Assembly: GCF_000737785.1 (NCBI RefSeq)
Contig: NZ_JPRO01000003.1
Location: 186,001-250,000 of the forward strand
DNA from: Chryseobacterium luteum
Lineage (GTDB): Bacteria; Bacteroidota; Bacteroidia; Flavobacteriales; Weeksellaceae
Length of the DNA stretch: 64,000 bases
Direction of reading: 5' to 3'
Positions 34,767 through 43,064 of the stretch are shown piece after piece. Below the pieces are notes generated by a model, which was not told the DNA's origin, made no database searches, and saw only the letters and a list, made by a program, of their open reading frames with translations. Each line of letters starts with the position of its first letter. Positions within the stretch are counted from its first letter, which is position 1. Made by a program: the position numbers and the translations under genes.

Positions 34767-37380
34767 ATATAGTGAGTCTCGATTTCATAAGCTTGGCAAC
34801 CGTTGCCGTCCACCCTGTCTGATGAGAAGCTCCTACACCGCGGCCGTTATCGCCGTGGAAATATTCAAAGAAAGTAATATAATCCTTAAAATGTTCATCG
34901 TAATTAAACTTGGCATTTCCTCCATTGAAAGGTCTCTGTCCGTCTTCATCCTTTAAAAATAACGAGCATAGCCTTCTGCTGATATTCTGTGCCACTTCAT
35001 CCAGATTTTTCTTGTCACCGCTTCCAGTCGGCAATTCTACTTTCATGCTGTTTCCATAATAAAAATGGAATCTCTGCAAGCTCTCAACAATCAAAAAGTT
35101 AATCGGAAACCAGATCGGACCCCGCCAGTTGCTGTTCCCTCCAAACATTCGGCTGTCACTTTCCGCAGGAGTATAATACACTACATTTTCGGTTCCGTGG
35201 ACAGAAAAAACAAAAGGATTTTCCTCATATACTTTCGACATCGCCCTGATTCCGTAATCACTTAAAAATTCTTTCTCATCCAGCATTCTTGATAAAACTT
35301 TTGTGAGACGGGTTTTACGCAGAATACTCATCAGGTGTTTTCTCCCGTGGCCTTCTTCTTCCCAATGAGAAACAAGTTTTGTTAGTTCAGGCTTATTTTT
35401 TAAGATCCATTCCATCCTTGCAGTGAAATTAGGCATCTTATCCAGCAAATGGTGATCAATAATCTCCACCGCAAACATCGGAATTAATCCAACAATACTT
35501 CTCAATTTTAATGAAACACTGTCCCCGTTTCCAAGCTGTAATACGTCATAGAAAAACCCGTCTTCCTCATTCCAAAGGCCTTTTGTGCCTTCACCCAGAT
35601 TTTCCATGGCTTCAGCAATATACAGATAATGTTCAAAAAACTTAATGGCCATATCTTCATAAACCTGGTAATACTGAGCCAGTTCCATCGCAATACGCAT
35701 CATATTTAAGGCATACATTGCCATCCAGCTGGTTCCGTCGGCCTGTTCCAGATGCTGGCCGTCTTTTAAAATCATATTCCGGTCAAAAGCACCAATATTA
35801 TCGAGCCCCAGGAAACCTCCTCCAAAAATATTTTTTCCGTTTTTATCTTTTCTATTGACCCACCATGTGAAATTCAGAAGCAGTTTCTGGAAAACTTTTT
35901 CTAAAAATAAAAGATCGGGTTTGCCGTTTTGTTTTTCATCAATTTTAAAAACCCTGAAACACGACCATGCATGAACAGGCGGGTTTACATCACTCAGATT
36001 CCATTCGTATGCAGGAAGCTGCCCGTTCGGATGCATATACCATTCTTTCGTTAACAAAAGAAGCTGTCCTTTCGCAAATTCTGCATCAATAATTGAAAAC
36101 GGCACACAATGGAAAGCCAGATCCCAGGTTGCATACCAAGGATATTCCCATTTATCGGGCATTGAAATAATATCTTTATTATGAAGATGGTTCCACTCGG
36201 TATTTCTTACATAATTATTAAAATCTCTCGGAGCTTCAAAATTGGGATCGCCTTTGAGCCATTTTCCGACATTGTAATGATAGAATTGTTTATTCCAAAG
36301 CAACCCTGCAAAAGCCTGTCTTTGAACATTTTTTTCATCATCACTCGCTACATCATTCTGAATTTCATCATAAAACTCATTTGCTTCATTAATTCTTGAT
36401 TTCAATATTTCGTCAAAATCCTGGAAAGGCTCATCCGAATCATTCGGCGACAATCTGAAATCGAAAGTTTTGGACTGCTCACCTTCAATAATGTCATCAA
36501 TTAAAAAAGAAGCTTTTGTTCCCGCTTTCCCCGGATTTACAGTATTGCTCCTGTAGATTATATAATCATTGATTCCATCTTTAAAATAGGTATTTCCCGG
36601 ATAAGGAGCTCCGTATAATTTTGGAGTGTTGGTTTCATTTTCGCAAAAAACACTTTCTGTATTACTGTTTCTTGAATAAAACTTTTTAATGGAAACACTG
36701 TCGTGATGTATATCAATACAACCTTCAGAAGAAGCATTGATCTGTCCTTTATATGTATTATAACCCCATTTCCAGTTGTTTCTGAACCAAACAGTTGGCG
36801 CGATGACAATCGGAGCATCAATTTTACTTCTGTTGCAAACCGTAACGCGGACCAAAATATCATTATGATCCGCTTTGGCATATTCAATGAAAATATCGAA
36901 ATATTCATCGTCATCAAAAATTCCGGTATCAATGATTTCATATTCCGGTTCTTTTTTGCTCCGTCTCGCATTTTCAGCACAAATATCATCGTAAGGAAAG
37001 GCATTGATCGGATATTTGTACACCATTTTCATGTAGCTGTGAGTTGGTGTATTATCCAGATAATAAAAAATTTCTTTGATGTCTTCCCCATGATTTCCCT
37101 GAGGATTGCTCAATCCAAAAAAACGCTCTTTCACCATCTTATCCTTCTTGTTCCAAAACGAAAGTGCAAAACAGAAAAGCTGCTTCACATCGGATATTCC
37201 CCCGATTCCTTCTTCGCCCCAACGGTAAGCGCTGCTTTCGGCATTATTATGACTGGCGAAATTCCACGCATCGCCGTTTGAACTGTAGTCTTCACGCACA
37301 TTTCCCCATTGTCGGTTGCTTACGTAAGGTCCCCAGTTTTTCCAGTTATTATCTTGTAATCTTTGTTTTTCGGCATTCAT
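34765..37380 (-). CDS. GH63-like glucosidase (MGH1-type glycoside hydrolase)
   Basis: The 871-residue cytoplasmic protein has no signal peptide. An N-terminal beta domain (WGPYVSNRQWGNVREDYS, WNFASHNNAESSAYRWGE) precedes an (alpha/alpha)6 barrel with PWYATWDLAFHCVPF, QLPAYEWNLSDVNPPVHAW, NIGAFDRN and NSNWRGPIWFPINFL, then AFSVHGT-like and SHQTGWTATVAKLM. This is the architecture of GH63-type enzymes that remove terminal alpha-glucose. Likely substrates are glucosylglycerate, trehalose-like or short alpha-glucans; it cannot be narrowed further. It is convergent with the OsmC gene and divergent from the methionine operon. Confidence 0.8.
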   Translation of the reverse strand: MNAEKQRLQDNNWKNWGPYVSNRQWGNVREDYSSNGDAWNFASHNNAESSAYRWGEEGIGGISDVKQLFCFALSFWNKKDKMVKERFFGLSNPQGNHGEDIKEIFYYLDNTPTHSYMKMVYKYPINAFPYDDICAENARRSKKEPEYEIIDTGIFDDDEYFDIFIEYAKADHNDILVRVTVCNRSKIDAPIVIAPTVWFRNNWKWGYNTYKGQINASSEGCIDIHHDSVSIKKFYSRNSNTESVFCENETNTPKLYGAPYPGNTYFKDGINDYIIYRSNTVNPGKAGTKASFLIDDIIEGEQSKTFDFRLSPNDSDEPFQDFDEILKSRINEANEFYDEIQNDVASDDEKNVQRQAFAGLLWNKQFYHYNVGKWLKGDPNFEAPRDFNNYVRNTEWNHLHNKDIISMPDKWEYPWYATWDLAFHCVPFSIIDAEFAKGQLLLLTKEWYMHPNGQLPAYEWNLSDVNPPVHAWSCFRVFKIDEKQNGKPDLLFLEKVFQKLLLNFTWWVNRKDKNGKNIFGGGFLGLDNIGAFDRNMILKDGQHLEQADGTSWMAMYALNMMRIAMELAQYYQVYEDMAIKFFEHYLYIAEAMENLGEGTKGLWNEEDGFFYDVLQLGNGDSVSLKLRSIVGLIPMFAVEIIDHHLLDKMPNFTARMEWILKNKPELTKLVSHWEEEGHGRKHLMSILRKTRLTKVLSRMLDEKEFLSDYGIRAMSKVYEENPFVFSVHGTENVVYYTPAESDSRMFGGNSNWRGPIWFPINFLIVESLQRFHFYYGNSMKVELPTGSGDKKNLDEVAQNISRRLCSLFLKDEDGQRPFNGGNAKFNYDEHFKDYITFFEYFHGDNGRGVGASHQTGWTATVAKLMKSRLTI

Positions 37381-37532
37381 ATTTCACCATTTTTCATTAC
37401 GAAGGTAGTTTTTTTGAAAAAAATTCCAACATGTAAAGTTTGAATAATATTTAATATTGCTTAAAAAAGCGTGTATTTATCGGTGTTTGTTGTATTAAAT
37501 TAAATTTTTATAAATATTTAAAAGAAAAGCTA

Positions 37533-37540
37533 TATCTTTG
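37533..37540 (+). promoter_or_regulatory. -7 element of the methionine operon
   Basis: TATCTTTG followed by C matches TAnnTTTG and lies 29 bases before the SAM riboswitch, so the transcript would start with the aptamer. No TTG is seen at the -33 position. The gap 37381-37744 otherwise holds only the riboswitch and its expression platform. Confidence 0.6.
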
Positions 37541-37569
37541 CAACATTCGATCATTCACATATTGAAAAT

Positions 37570-37676
37570 GTTATCAAGAAAGGTTGAGGGATAGACCCTG
37601 TGAAACCTTAGCAACCCTTTGTGCAAGCGAAGAAGGTGCTACGTTCTACCAAATAATTTTATTTTGGACAGATAAC
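37570..37676 (+). ncRNA. SAM-I riboswitch
   Basis: P1 is GTTATC (37570-37575) with GATAAC (37671-37676). The SAM-I core is recognisable: TTATCAAGAAAGGTTGAGGG, then GACCCTGTGAAACCTTAGC, CAACCC, GGTGCTA, and the 3' AGATAAC. S-adenosylmethionine binding should shut off the downstream methionine genes. Between the aptamer and the first gene are short hairpins (CTGAA/TTCAG near 37680-37695; GCCA/TGGC then ATTTTC near 37694-37714) but no strong terminator, so control may act on weak termination or on translation. Confidence 0.93.
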
Positions 37677-37744
37677 TTACTGAAGTTCTTTTCAGCCATT
37701 TCCCGTGGCATTTTCAAATTGTATTATCAAAAAGTATAATAGAA

Positions 37745-38683
37745 TTGAAAGCAGAACTAAAACATATTAATTTTTCGTATCAAACCAATTCCAGCAAGGA
37801 ATATCATATCCCGTTGAGCTACCAGCTTTTCGGGAAAGACCTGTTTTCTGCACCCATCATTTTAGTTAATCATGCTTTGACCGGAAATTCAGATGTTTCG
37901 GGAGAAAAAGGATGGTGGAAACAACTGATCGGTGAAAATCAGGTGATTGATACGAACAAGTACACAGTTCTGTGCTTCAATATTCCCGGAAACGGATTTG
38001 ATGATTTTTTAATTGATGAATATGAAGATTTTACACCTTCAGATATCGCAAATATCTTTTTAAAAGGGCTGGAAATTTTAAATATAAAAAAATTGTACGC
38101 GATTATCGGGGGTTCTCTGGGAGGTGGAATCGGCTGGGAAATGCTGGTTCAACATCCAAATCTTGCCGGAATTTTCATTCCTGTTGCCTGCGATTTTAAA
38201 ACTCATGACTGGCTTCATGCCCAATGTCTGGTTCAGAAATTTTTATTAAACGGAAATGATCAACCATTACAAAAAGCCAGAATTCATGCGATGTTGTGTT
38301 ACAGGACACCTCAATCTTTAAACGACAGATTTCAAAACAGATACAATCAGGAAAAACAGAGCTTAGAATCGGAAGACTGGCTTATTTACCACGGAAATAA
38401 ATTAAACGAAAGATTTAGTTTAAAATCCTATAAGCTGATGAATCATTTATTAATGAACATTAATGCAGAAGAAATGCAACTGGAAAAAATCGAGGCACGA
38501 ATGCACATGATCTCCGTTGATACAGATTTATTCTTTCCCGCTTCTGAAATCCGAATGTGCTTTGAAAAGCTTAAAGAGAAAAAGGAAAATGTTTTCTATC
38601 ACGAGATCAAATCAATTCATGGGCACGATGCCTTTTTAATGGAATATGAACAATTAAATAACATCATTAAAAATATTTTGTAG
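37745..38683 (+). CDS. metX: homoserine O-acetyltransferase-like (MetX family) alpha/beta hydrolase
   Basis: The 312-residue protein has the nucleophile elbow IIGGSLGGGIGWEML (catalytic serine), an aspartate in VDTDLFFPASE, and the histidine in IHGHDAFLMEY, in MetX order. The early motif LVNHALTGNSDV is the family's oxyanion region. It activates homoserine by acylation for methionine synthesis. No ATG fits; the frame opens with TTG at 37745, suggesting deliberately weak initiation. It is the first gene after the SAM riboswitch and ends one base before the next ATG. Acetyl versus succinyl donor is not decidable here. Confidence 0.78.
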   Translation: MKAELKHINFSYQTNSSKEYHIPLSYQLFGKDLFSAPIILVNHALTGNSDVSGEKGWWKQLIGENQVIDTNKYTVLCFNIPGNGFDDFLIDEYEDFTPSDIANIFLKGLEILNIKKLYAIIGGSLGGGIGWEMLVQHPNLAGIFIPVACDFKTHDWLHAQCLVQKFLLNGNDQPLQKARIHAMLCYRTPQSLNDRFQNRYNQEKQSLESEDWLIYHGNKLNERFSLKSYKLMNHLLMNINAEEMQLEKIEARMHMISVDTDLFFPASEIRMCFEKLKEKKENVFYHEIKSIHGHDAFLMEYEQLNNIIKNIL

Positions 38684-38684
38684 A

Positions 38685-40223
38685 ATGAAAAATGCTAACG
38701 AAATAAAATTTTTAAAAAACAGATCAATCATCAAATTTGAAGGAGAAGATTTCTTAGGCGAAATCGGGATTGACGGACGAATTTTTAAAGCGCTTACTTT
38801 GGCGCGCATCAGTGTGGGAGTAATTTCTCAGCAGGCCATCGAAAACGGGCTTTCAATTTTAGTACAGGAGGCCGATTCCGAAAAAGCGGTCAATTGTCTG
38901 ATTGACGAATTTGAAGCAGAAAGAAAATCGGGAAAGGTTTCTCAGATTTACAGTATAAATAACGTTTCTGTATTGGGCTTTGTTACGGAAGATTTCAACA
39001 AAGTTCTGGCAGAATTAGCAAGAAATAACGTTTTTCCGTTACTTTTAAATCAAGTGGCAAGTGAGGGGCGTGTAAATATAGTGGTGACTTCTTCGCAAGA
39101 CGAAAAAGCGAAAAATATCATCGAATCTGAAATTTCTAAAAAGCCGAAAACGGTTCATTTGGCAATCATCGGACACGGAAATGTCGGAAAAACTTTGATC
39201 GATCAGGTTTTACGGTCATCGGAAGAAATCAGAAGACGTAAAAAAATAGATTTAAAAGTGGTTGCCGTTGCCAATTCAAGAAAAATAGCTTTTAACAAAA
39301 AAGGTTTTGACAGCAATTGGAATGATGAGGTTTTGGTGGCAGAAAGTCCGTCAGATGTTCAGGAATTAATCAAATTCTCAAAAGAAAATCAACTGGAAAA
39401 CTTGATCGTTGTTGATAATACGGCGAGCAAAGATTTTGTTCACAACTATCATACGTTGGCAGAAAACGGTTTCGATTTGGTGTCTTCCAATAAGATTTTC
39501 AACACGCTTCCAATTGAAGAATACCGTAAACTAAGATATACGTTGAATAAAAATAACAGACGTTATCTCTACGAAACTAATGTTGGAGCAGGTTTGCCGT
39601 TAATTGATACGATAAAACTATTACATCTTTCAGGAGAAAATATCACGAGAATTAAAGGCGTTTTCTCTGGAACTTTGAGCTATGTTTTCAATAATTTTTC
39701 CTTGAGAAACGATAAATTTTCAACAGTCATCAATGAAGCTTTAGAAAAAGGATACACAGAGCCGGATCCAAGAGAGGATTTATCTGGAAATGACGTTGCC
39801 AGAAAGCTGTTGATTTTAGCGAGAGAATTGGACCTAATTAATGAATTTGATGATATCAATATTCAAAATCTTGTGCCTGAAAGTTTAAGTTCAATTTCTA
39901 AACCGGAATTTCTTTCCAGACTGGAAGAATTAGATGAAGAATATCAAAAAATCAAAGAAAATCAGGAGCTGGATCATGTTTTAAGGTATGTCGGAGATCT
40001 TCACGGAGATTTGCAGAAAGACAAAGGCGAACTTGATGTAAAATTGATTTCCGTTCCCGTAACTTCCGCTTTAGGTCAATTAAAAGGTTCAGATTCAATT
40101 TTTGAAATCTATACCGAAAGTTATGGAGAACACCCGATTGTGATTATGGGAGCCGGGGCCGGAGCGCAGGTTACCGCAAGAGGCGTTTTCGGAGATATTT
40201 TAAGAGTAAGCGAAACGAAATAA
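38685..40223 (+). CDS. homoserine dehydrogenase with N-terminal ACT domains (kinase-less ThrA)
   Basis: The 512-residue protein starts with about 150 residues resembling the ACT regulatory region of aspartokinase/homoserine dehydrogenase (ALTLARISVGVISQQAIE, VSVLGFVTEDFNKVLAELARNN), then the NAD(P)-binding domain (LAIIGHGNVGKTLIDQV) and catalytic domain (NVGAGLPLIDTIK, KGVFSGTLSYVFNNF, EPDPREDLSGNDVARKL) and ends GAGAGAQVTARGVFGDI. The aspartokinase catalytic domain is absent. It reduces aspartate semialdehyde to homoserine, feeding the acyltransferase gene one base upstream. The ACT part may give amino-acid feedback. Confidence 0.88.
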   Translation: MKNANEIKFLKNRSIIKFEGEDFLGEIGIDGRIFKALTLARISVGVISQQAIENGLSILVQEADSEKAVNCLIDEFEAERKSGKVSQIYSINNVSVLGFVTEDFNKVLAELARNNVFPLLLNQVASEGRVNIVVTSSQDEKAKNIIESEISKKPKTVHLAIIGHGNVGKTLIDQVLRSSEEIRRRKKIDLKVVAVANSRKIAFNKKGFDSNWNDEVLVAESPSDVQELIKFSKENQLENLIVVDNTASKDFVHNYHTLAENGFDLVSSNKIFNTLPIEEYRKLRYTLNKNNRRYLYETNVGAGLPLIDTIKLLHLSGENITRIKGVFSGTLSYVFNNFSLRNDKFSTVINEALEKGYTEPDPREDLSGNDVARKLLILARELDLINEFDDINIQNLVPESLSSISKPEFLSRLEELDEEYQKIKENQELDHVLRYVGDLHGDLQKDKGELDVKLISVPVTSALGQLKGSDSIFEIYTESYGEHPIVIMGAGAGAQVTARGVFGDILRVSETK

Positions 40224-40233
40224 ATTATTCATC

Positions 40234-40266
40234 AAACCTTCAAGGTTTCAAAAACCTTGAAGGTTT
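40234..40266. repeat. perfect 15-bp palindrome inside the methionine operon
   Basis: AAACCTTCAAGGTTT (40234-40248) is the reverse complement of 40252-40266, with a 3-base loop. Each arm is itself nearly self-complementary. It lies between the homoserine dehydrogenase stop and the next ATG and lacks a T-run, so it is not an ordinary terminator. Confidence 0.6.
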
Positions 40267-40280
40267 AAATAGTAAAAAAA

Positions 40281-41447
40281 ATGGAAAACGAAAATTTCGA
40301 AACATTAGCCATAAGAACACAAACCGAAAGAACTCAGTTTGACGAGCATTCAACGCCTTTGTATCTTACCTCCAGCTTTATTTTTCAGGATGCGGAAGAT
40401 ATGAGAGCGAGTTTTGCGGAAGAAAAATCAAAGAATTTATACAGTCGGTTTTCAAACCCGAATGTCACGGAATTTACAGATAAAATCGCAAAAATGGAAG
40501 GCGCAGAAGCGGGTTATGCTTTTGCAACAGGAATGGCGGCCATTTATTCAACGTTTGCAGCTTTGTTAAATGCAGGAGATCATATCGTAAGCTGCCAGTC
40601 GGTTTTCGGATCTACACATACCTTATTTACAAAATATTTCCCGAAATGGAATATTGAAACCACCTATTTCAAAGCCGAAGACGCAGAAAATATTGAACAA
40701 TATATTCAGCCGAACACAAAAATCTTATATCTTGAAACACCGACAAATCCGGCAATTGAGATTTTAGATTTAGAATTTTTCGGAAATATCGCTAAAAAGC
40801 ATAATTTAATCTTTGTTGTAGATAACTGCTTTGCAACACCTTACCTTCAGCAGCCCATTAAATATGGTGCAGATATTGTTGTACATTCTGCAACGAAACT
40901 GATTGACGGACAAGGACGGGTTTTGGGTGGAGTAGCGGTTGGAAGAGAAGATTTAATTCGTGAAATTTATCTTTTCGCGAGAAATACAGGGCCTGCTATG
41001 TCACCTTTCAATGCTTGGGTATTGTCAAAAAGCCTGGAAACATTAGCAATTCGTGTTGAAAGACATTGCGAAAATGCCTTAAAAGTTGCCGCGTTTTTAG
41101 AAAATCATCCCAATGTAGAATTGGTGAAATATCCATTCTTAAAATCTCATCCAAGCTACGAGATTGCGAAAAAACAAATGAAGTTAGGCGGAAATATAGT
41201 CGCTTTCGAAATCAAAGGCGGAATTGAAGGCGGTAGAAAATTTTTAGATAAAATAAAAATGTGTTCACTTTCTGCCAACCTTGGCGATACAAGAACGATT
41301 GTAACGCACCCTGCATCTACAACCCATTCAAAATTAACGGACGAAGAAAGAAATGAAGTAGGCATTACAGCGGGTCTCGTTCGTTGTTCGGTAGGTTTGG
41401 AGAATGTGGATGATATTATTACAGATTTAAAACAGGCATTGGATTAA
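40281..41447 (+). CDS. metZ: PLP-dependent O-acylhomoserine sulfhydrylase (MetZ-like)
   Basis: The 388-residue protein belongs to the Cys/Met metabolism PLP enzymes. It shows LYSRFSNPNVTEFTDKIAKMEG, ATGMAAI, ETPTNP, VVDNCFATPYLQ and the PLP-lysine site VHSATKLIDGQGRVLGG. The DGQGRV context favours MetZ-type sulfhydrylases, which form homocysteine directly from acylhomoserine and sulfide, over cystathionine synthases. It is cytoplasmic and the third gene of the riboswitch operon. The acyl group preference depends on the MetX-like enzyme and is not shown. Confidence 0.85.
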   Translation: MENENFETLAIRTQTERTQFDEHSTPLYLTSSFIFQDAEDMRASFAEEKSKNLYSRFSNPNVTEFTDKIAKMEGAEAGYAFATGMAAIYSTFAALLNAGDHIVSCQSVFGSTHTLFTKYFPKWNIETTYFKAEDAENIEQYIQPNTKILYLETPTNPAIEILDLEFFGNIAKKHNLIFVVDNCFATPYLQQPIKYGADIVVHSATKLIDGQGRVLGGVAVGREDLIREIYLFARNTGPAMSPFNAWVLSKSLETLAIRVERHCENALKVAAFLENHPNVELVKYPFLKSHPSYEIAKKQMKLGGNIVAFEIKGGIEGGRKFLDKIKMCSLSANLGDTRTIVTHPASTTHSKLTDEERNEVGITAGLVRCSVGLENVDDIITDLKQALD

Positions 41448-41605
41448 AATAATTTGGGCAGCTATTTCCGCCTTCCGCTCCCGCTTTTTTTGTTTCGCTT
41501 TGCTACACAAAAAAGAGCTCCGCTCAAGTCGGGCTGCAATGAACCCGAAGGGTTCAACAACGATAGCCATAGGTGAAACCTGTGGGAAAATAAAACAAAA
41601 AATAA
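41448..41605. repeat. GC-rich structured intergenic repeat region in the methionine operon
   Basis: The 158 bases between metZ and metH hold two small hairpins with GAA loops: GAACCC-GAA-GGGTTC and CATAGGT-GAA-ACCTGTG (about 41540-41583). Upstream of them is GGGCAGC...GGGCTGC spanning TTTTTTTGT...ACAAAAAAG arms. There is no ORF. The composition differs from ordinary leader DNA and looks like a dispersed repeat. Confidence 0.45.
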
Positions 41606-42616
41606 ATGAAAAATTCAGAACAATTATACAAGGCATTATCCGAGAGAATTTTAATTCTTGACGGAGCCATGGGAACGATGCTTCAACGATACAAATTCGA
41701 GGAAGAAGATTACCGTGGCGAGCGTTTCAAAGATTGGGAACATCCCGTAAAAGGAAATAACGACCTGCTTTCTTTGACGCAGCCTCATGCGATCGAAGAA
41801 GTTCACAAAAAATATTTGGAAGCAGGAGCAGATATTATTGAGACCAACACCTTTTCAGGAACTACCATCGCAATGGCAGATTACCACATGGAAGAATTGG
41901 TTTACGAACTGAATTATGAATCTGCAAAAATCGCAAGAAAAGCCTGTGACGAATTTACAGCTAAAAACCCCGACAAGCCAAGATTTGTCGCAGGATCGAT
42001 CGGTCCCACAAACAGAACAGCAAGCTTGAGTCCTGATGTAAACGATCCGGGTTATCGTGCCATTACTTTTGATGAATTGAAAATTGCCTACAAACAGCAA
42101 TCAGAAGCTTTGTTAGACGGAGGTTCGGATATTTTATTGGTTGAAACGGTTTTTGACACACTCAACGCAAAAGCTGCATTATTCGCCATTGATGAAATTC
42201 AGGATGAAAGAGGAATTAAAATCCCGATCATGGTTTCAGGAACAATTACCGATGCTTCAGGAAGAACGTTGAGCGGACAAACAGCAGAAGCATTTTTGAT
42301 CTCAGTTTCCCATTTGAATTTATTGAGTGTAGGTTTCAATTGTGCACTGGGAGCCAATCAGTTGACACCCTATTTGGAAACGTTGGCACATAATTCCGAG
42401 TTTCATGTTTCGGCTTATCCGAATGCAGGTCTTCCAAACGCTTTCGGAAAATATGACGAAACACCTGAAGATATGGCAAGTCAGATTAAAGAATACGTAG
42501 AAAAAGGATTGATCAATATTATCGGAGGTTGCTGCGGGACAACTCCAGATCATATCAAAGCTATTGCTGATCTGGTCGAGAAGTACGAGCCAAGAAAAGT
42601 TATATTTAGTTTTTAG
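41606..42616 (+). CDS. metH: methionine synthase, homocysteine-binding half
   Basis: The 336-residue protein is the first module of cobalamin-dependent methionine synthase. It shows [50 protein letters not shown] and the zinc site [12 protein letters not shown]. It binds and activates homocysteine; the rest of the enzyme is the separate gene at 43011. The last three residues and the stop codon come from the left arm of an inserted palindromic element (42605-42627), so the native C-terminus may have been altered slightly. All catalytic parts remain. Confidence 0.92.
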   Translation: MKNSEQLYKALSERILILDGAMGTMLQRYKFEEEDYRGERFKDWEHPVKGNNDLLSLTQPHAIEEVHKKYLEAGADIIETNTFSGTTIAMADYHMEELVYELNYESAKIARKACDEFTAKNPDKPRFVAGSIGPTNRTASLSPDVNDPGYRAITFDELKIAYKQQSEALLDGGSDILLVETVFDTLNAKAALFAIDEIQDERGIKIPIMVSGTITDASGRTLSGQTAEAFLISVSHLNLLSVGFNCALGANQLTPYLETLAHNSEFHVSAYPNAGLPNAFGKYDETPEDMASQIKEYVEKGLINIIGGCCGTTPDHIKAIADLVEKYEPRKVIFSF

Positions 42617-43064
42617 TGTTTGGTATTTAGATTGTTACAACGATTTATGAGCTTTCAGGATTTTAAAAAATTAGATGTTTGGTTGTTTGCAAGAAAATTA
42701 ACCAATTCAGTCTACACCATAACAAAAGAGTTTCCTAGTAGTGAGCAGTTTGGCTTAATAAATCAAATGAGAAGATGTGCTGTTTCCATTACTTCAAATA
42801 TTGCAGAAGGTTGTGGTAGAAATACATCAAAAGGAACTTTAGTTTTTTTATACATATCACAAGGTTCTCTTTTCGAATTGGAAACTCAGCTATACATTGC
42901 GTTTGATCAAAATTATATTGATGAAACTTTTTTTATTAAAATTGATGAAGAAATCCAGACATCCAAAAAGCTGTTGAACGGATTTATTAATTATTTCAAA
43001 AAACAAGAAGATGGAAAATAGAGACGAGATACTAAACACCCAATACCAAACACAAAACACCAAG
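42605..43064 (+). mobile_element. palindromic element carrying a four-helix-bundle gene, between the metH halves
   Basis: Arms at 42605-42627 and 43042-43064 match inverted at 19 of 23 positions, including a 12-base perfect core GTGTTTGGTATT. They consist of degenerate units such as TTAGTGTTTGG. The only gene inside is an S23-type four-helix-bundle protein. The left arm supplies the stop of the homocysteine half, and the right arm encodes about residues 7-18 of the downstream half and ends exactly where conserved MetH sequence ([10 protein letters not shown]) begins. The insertion thus keeps both flanking genes readable. Confidence 0.68.
42647..43021 (+). CDS. four-helix-bundle protein, S23/23S rRNA intervening-sequence family
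   Basis: The 124-residue helical protein has the family signature [19 protein letters not shown] and [18 protein letters not shown], with [16 protein letters not shown] at the start. ATG 42647 is preferred to a TTG at 42620 that lies in the repeat arm. It overlaps the start of the metH C-terminal gene by 11 bases, so its translation may feed ribosomes into that gene. It has no obvious role in methionine synthesis. The copy at 32501 is related but clearly diverged. Confidence 0.9.
   Translation: MSFQDFKKLDVWLFARKLTNSVYTITKEFPSSEQFGLINQMRRCAVSITSNIAEGCGRNTSKGTLVFLYISQGSLFELETQLYIAFDQNYIDETFFIKIDEEIQTSKKLLNGFINYFKKQEDGK

Noticed and set aside
42616..43011. metH as a frameshifted or broken gene
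   Set aside because: Both halves are complete in conserved motifs, and split MetH in two adjacent genes is, to my knowledge, common in this group; only the junction has been altered.
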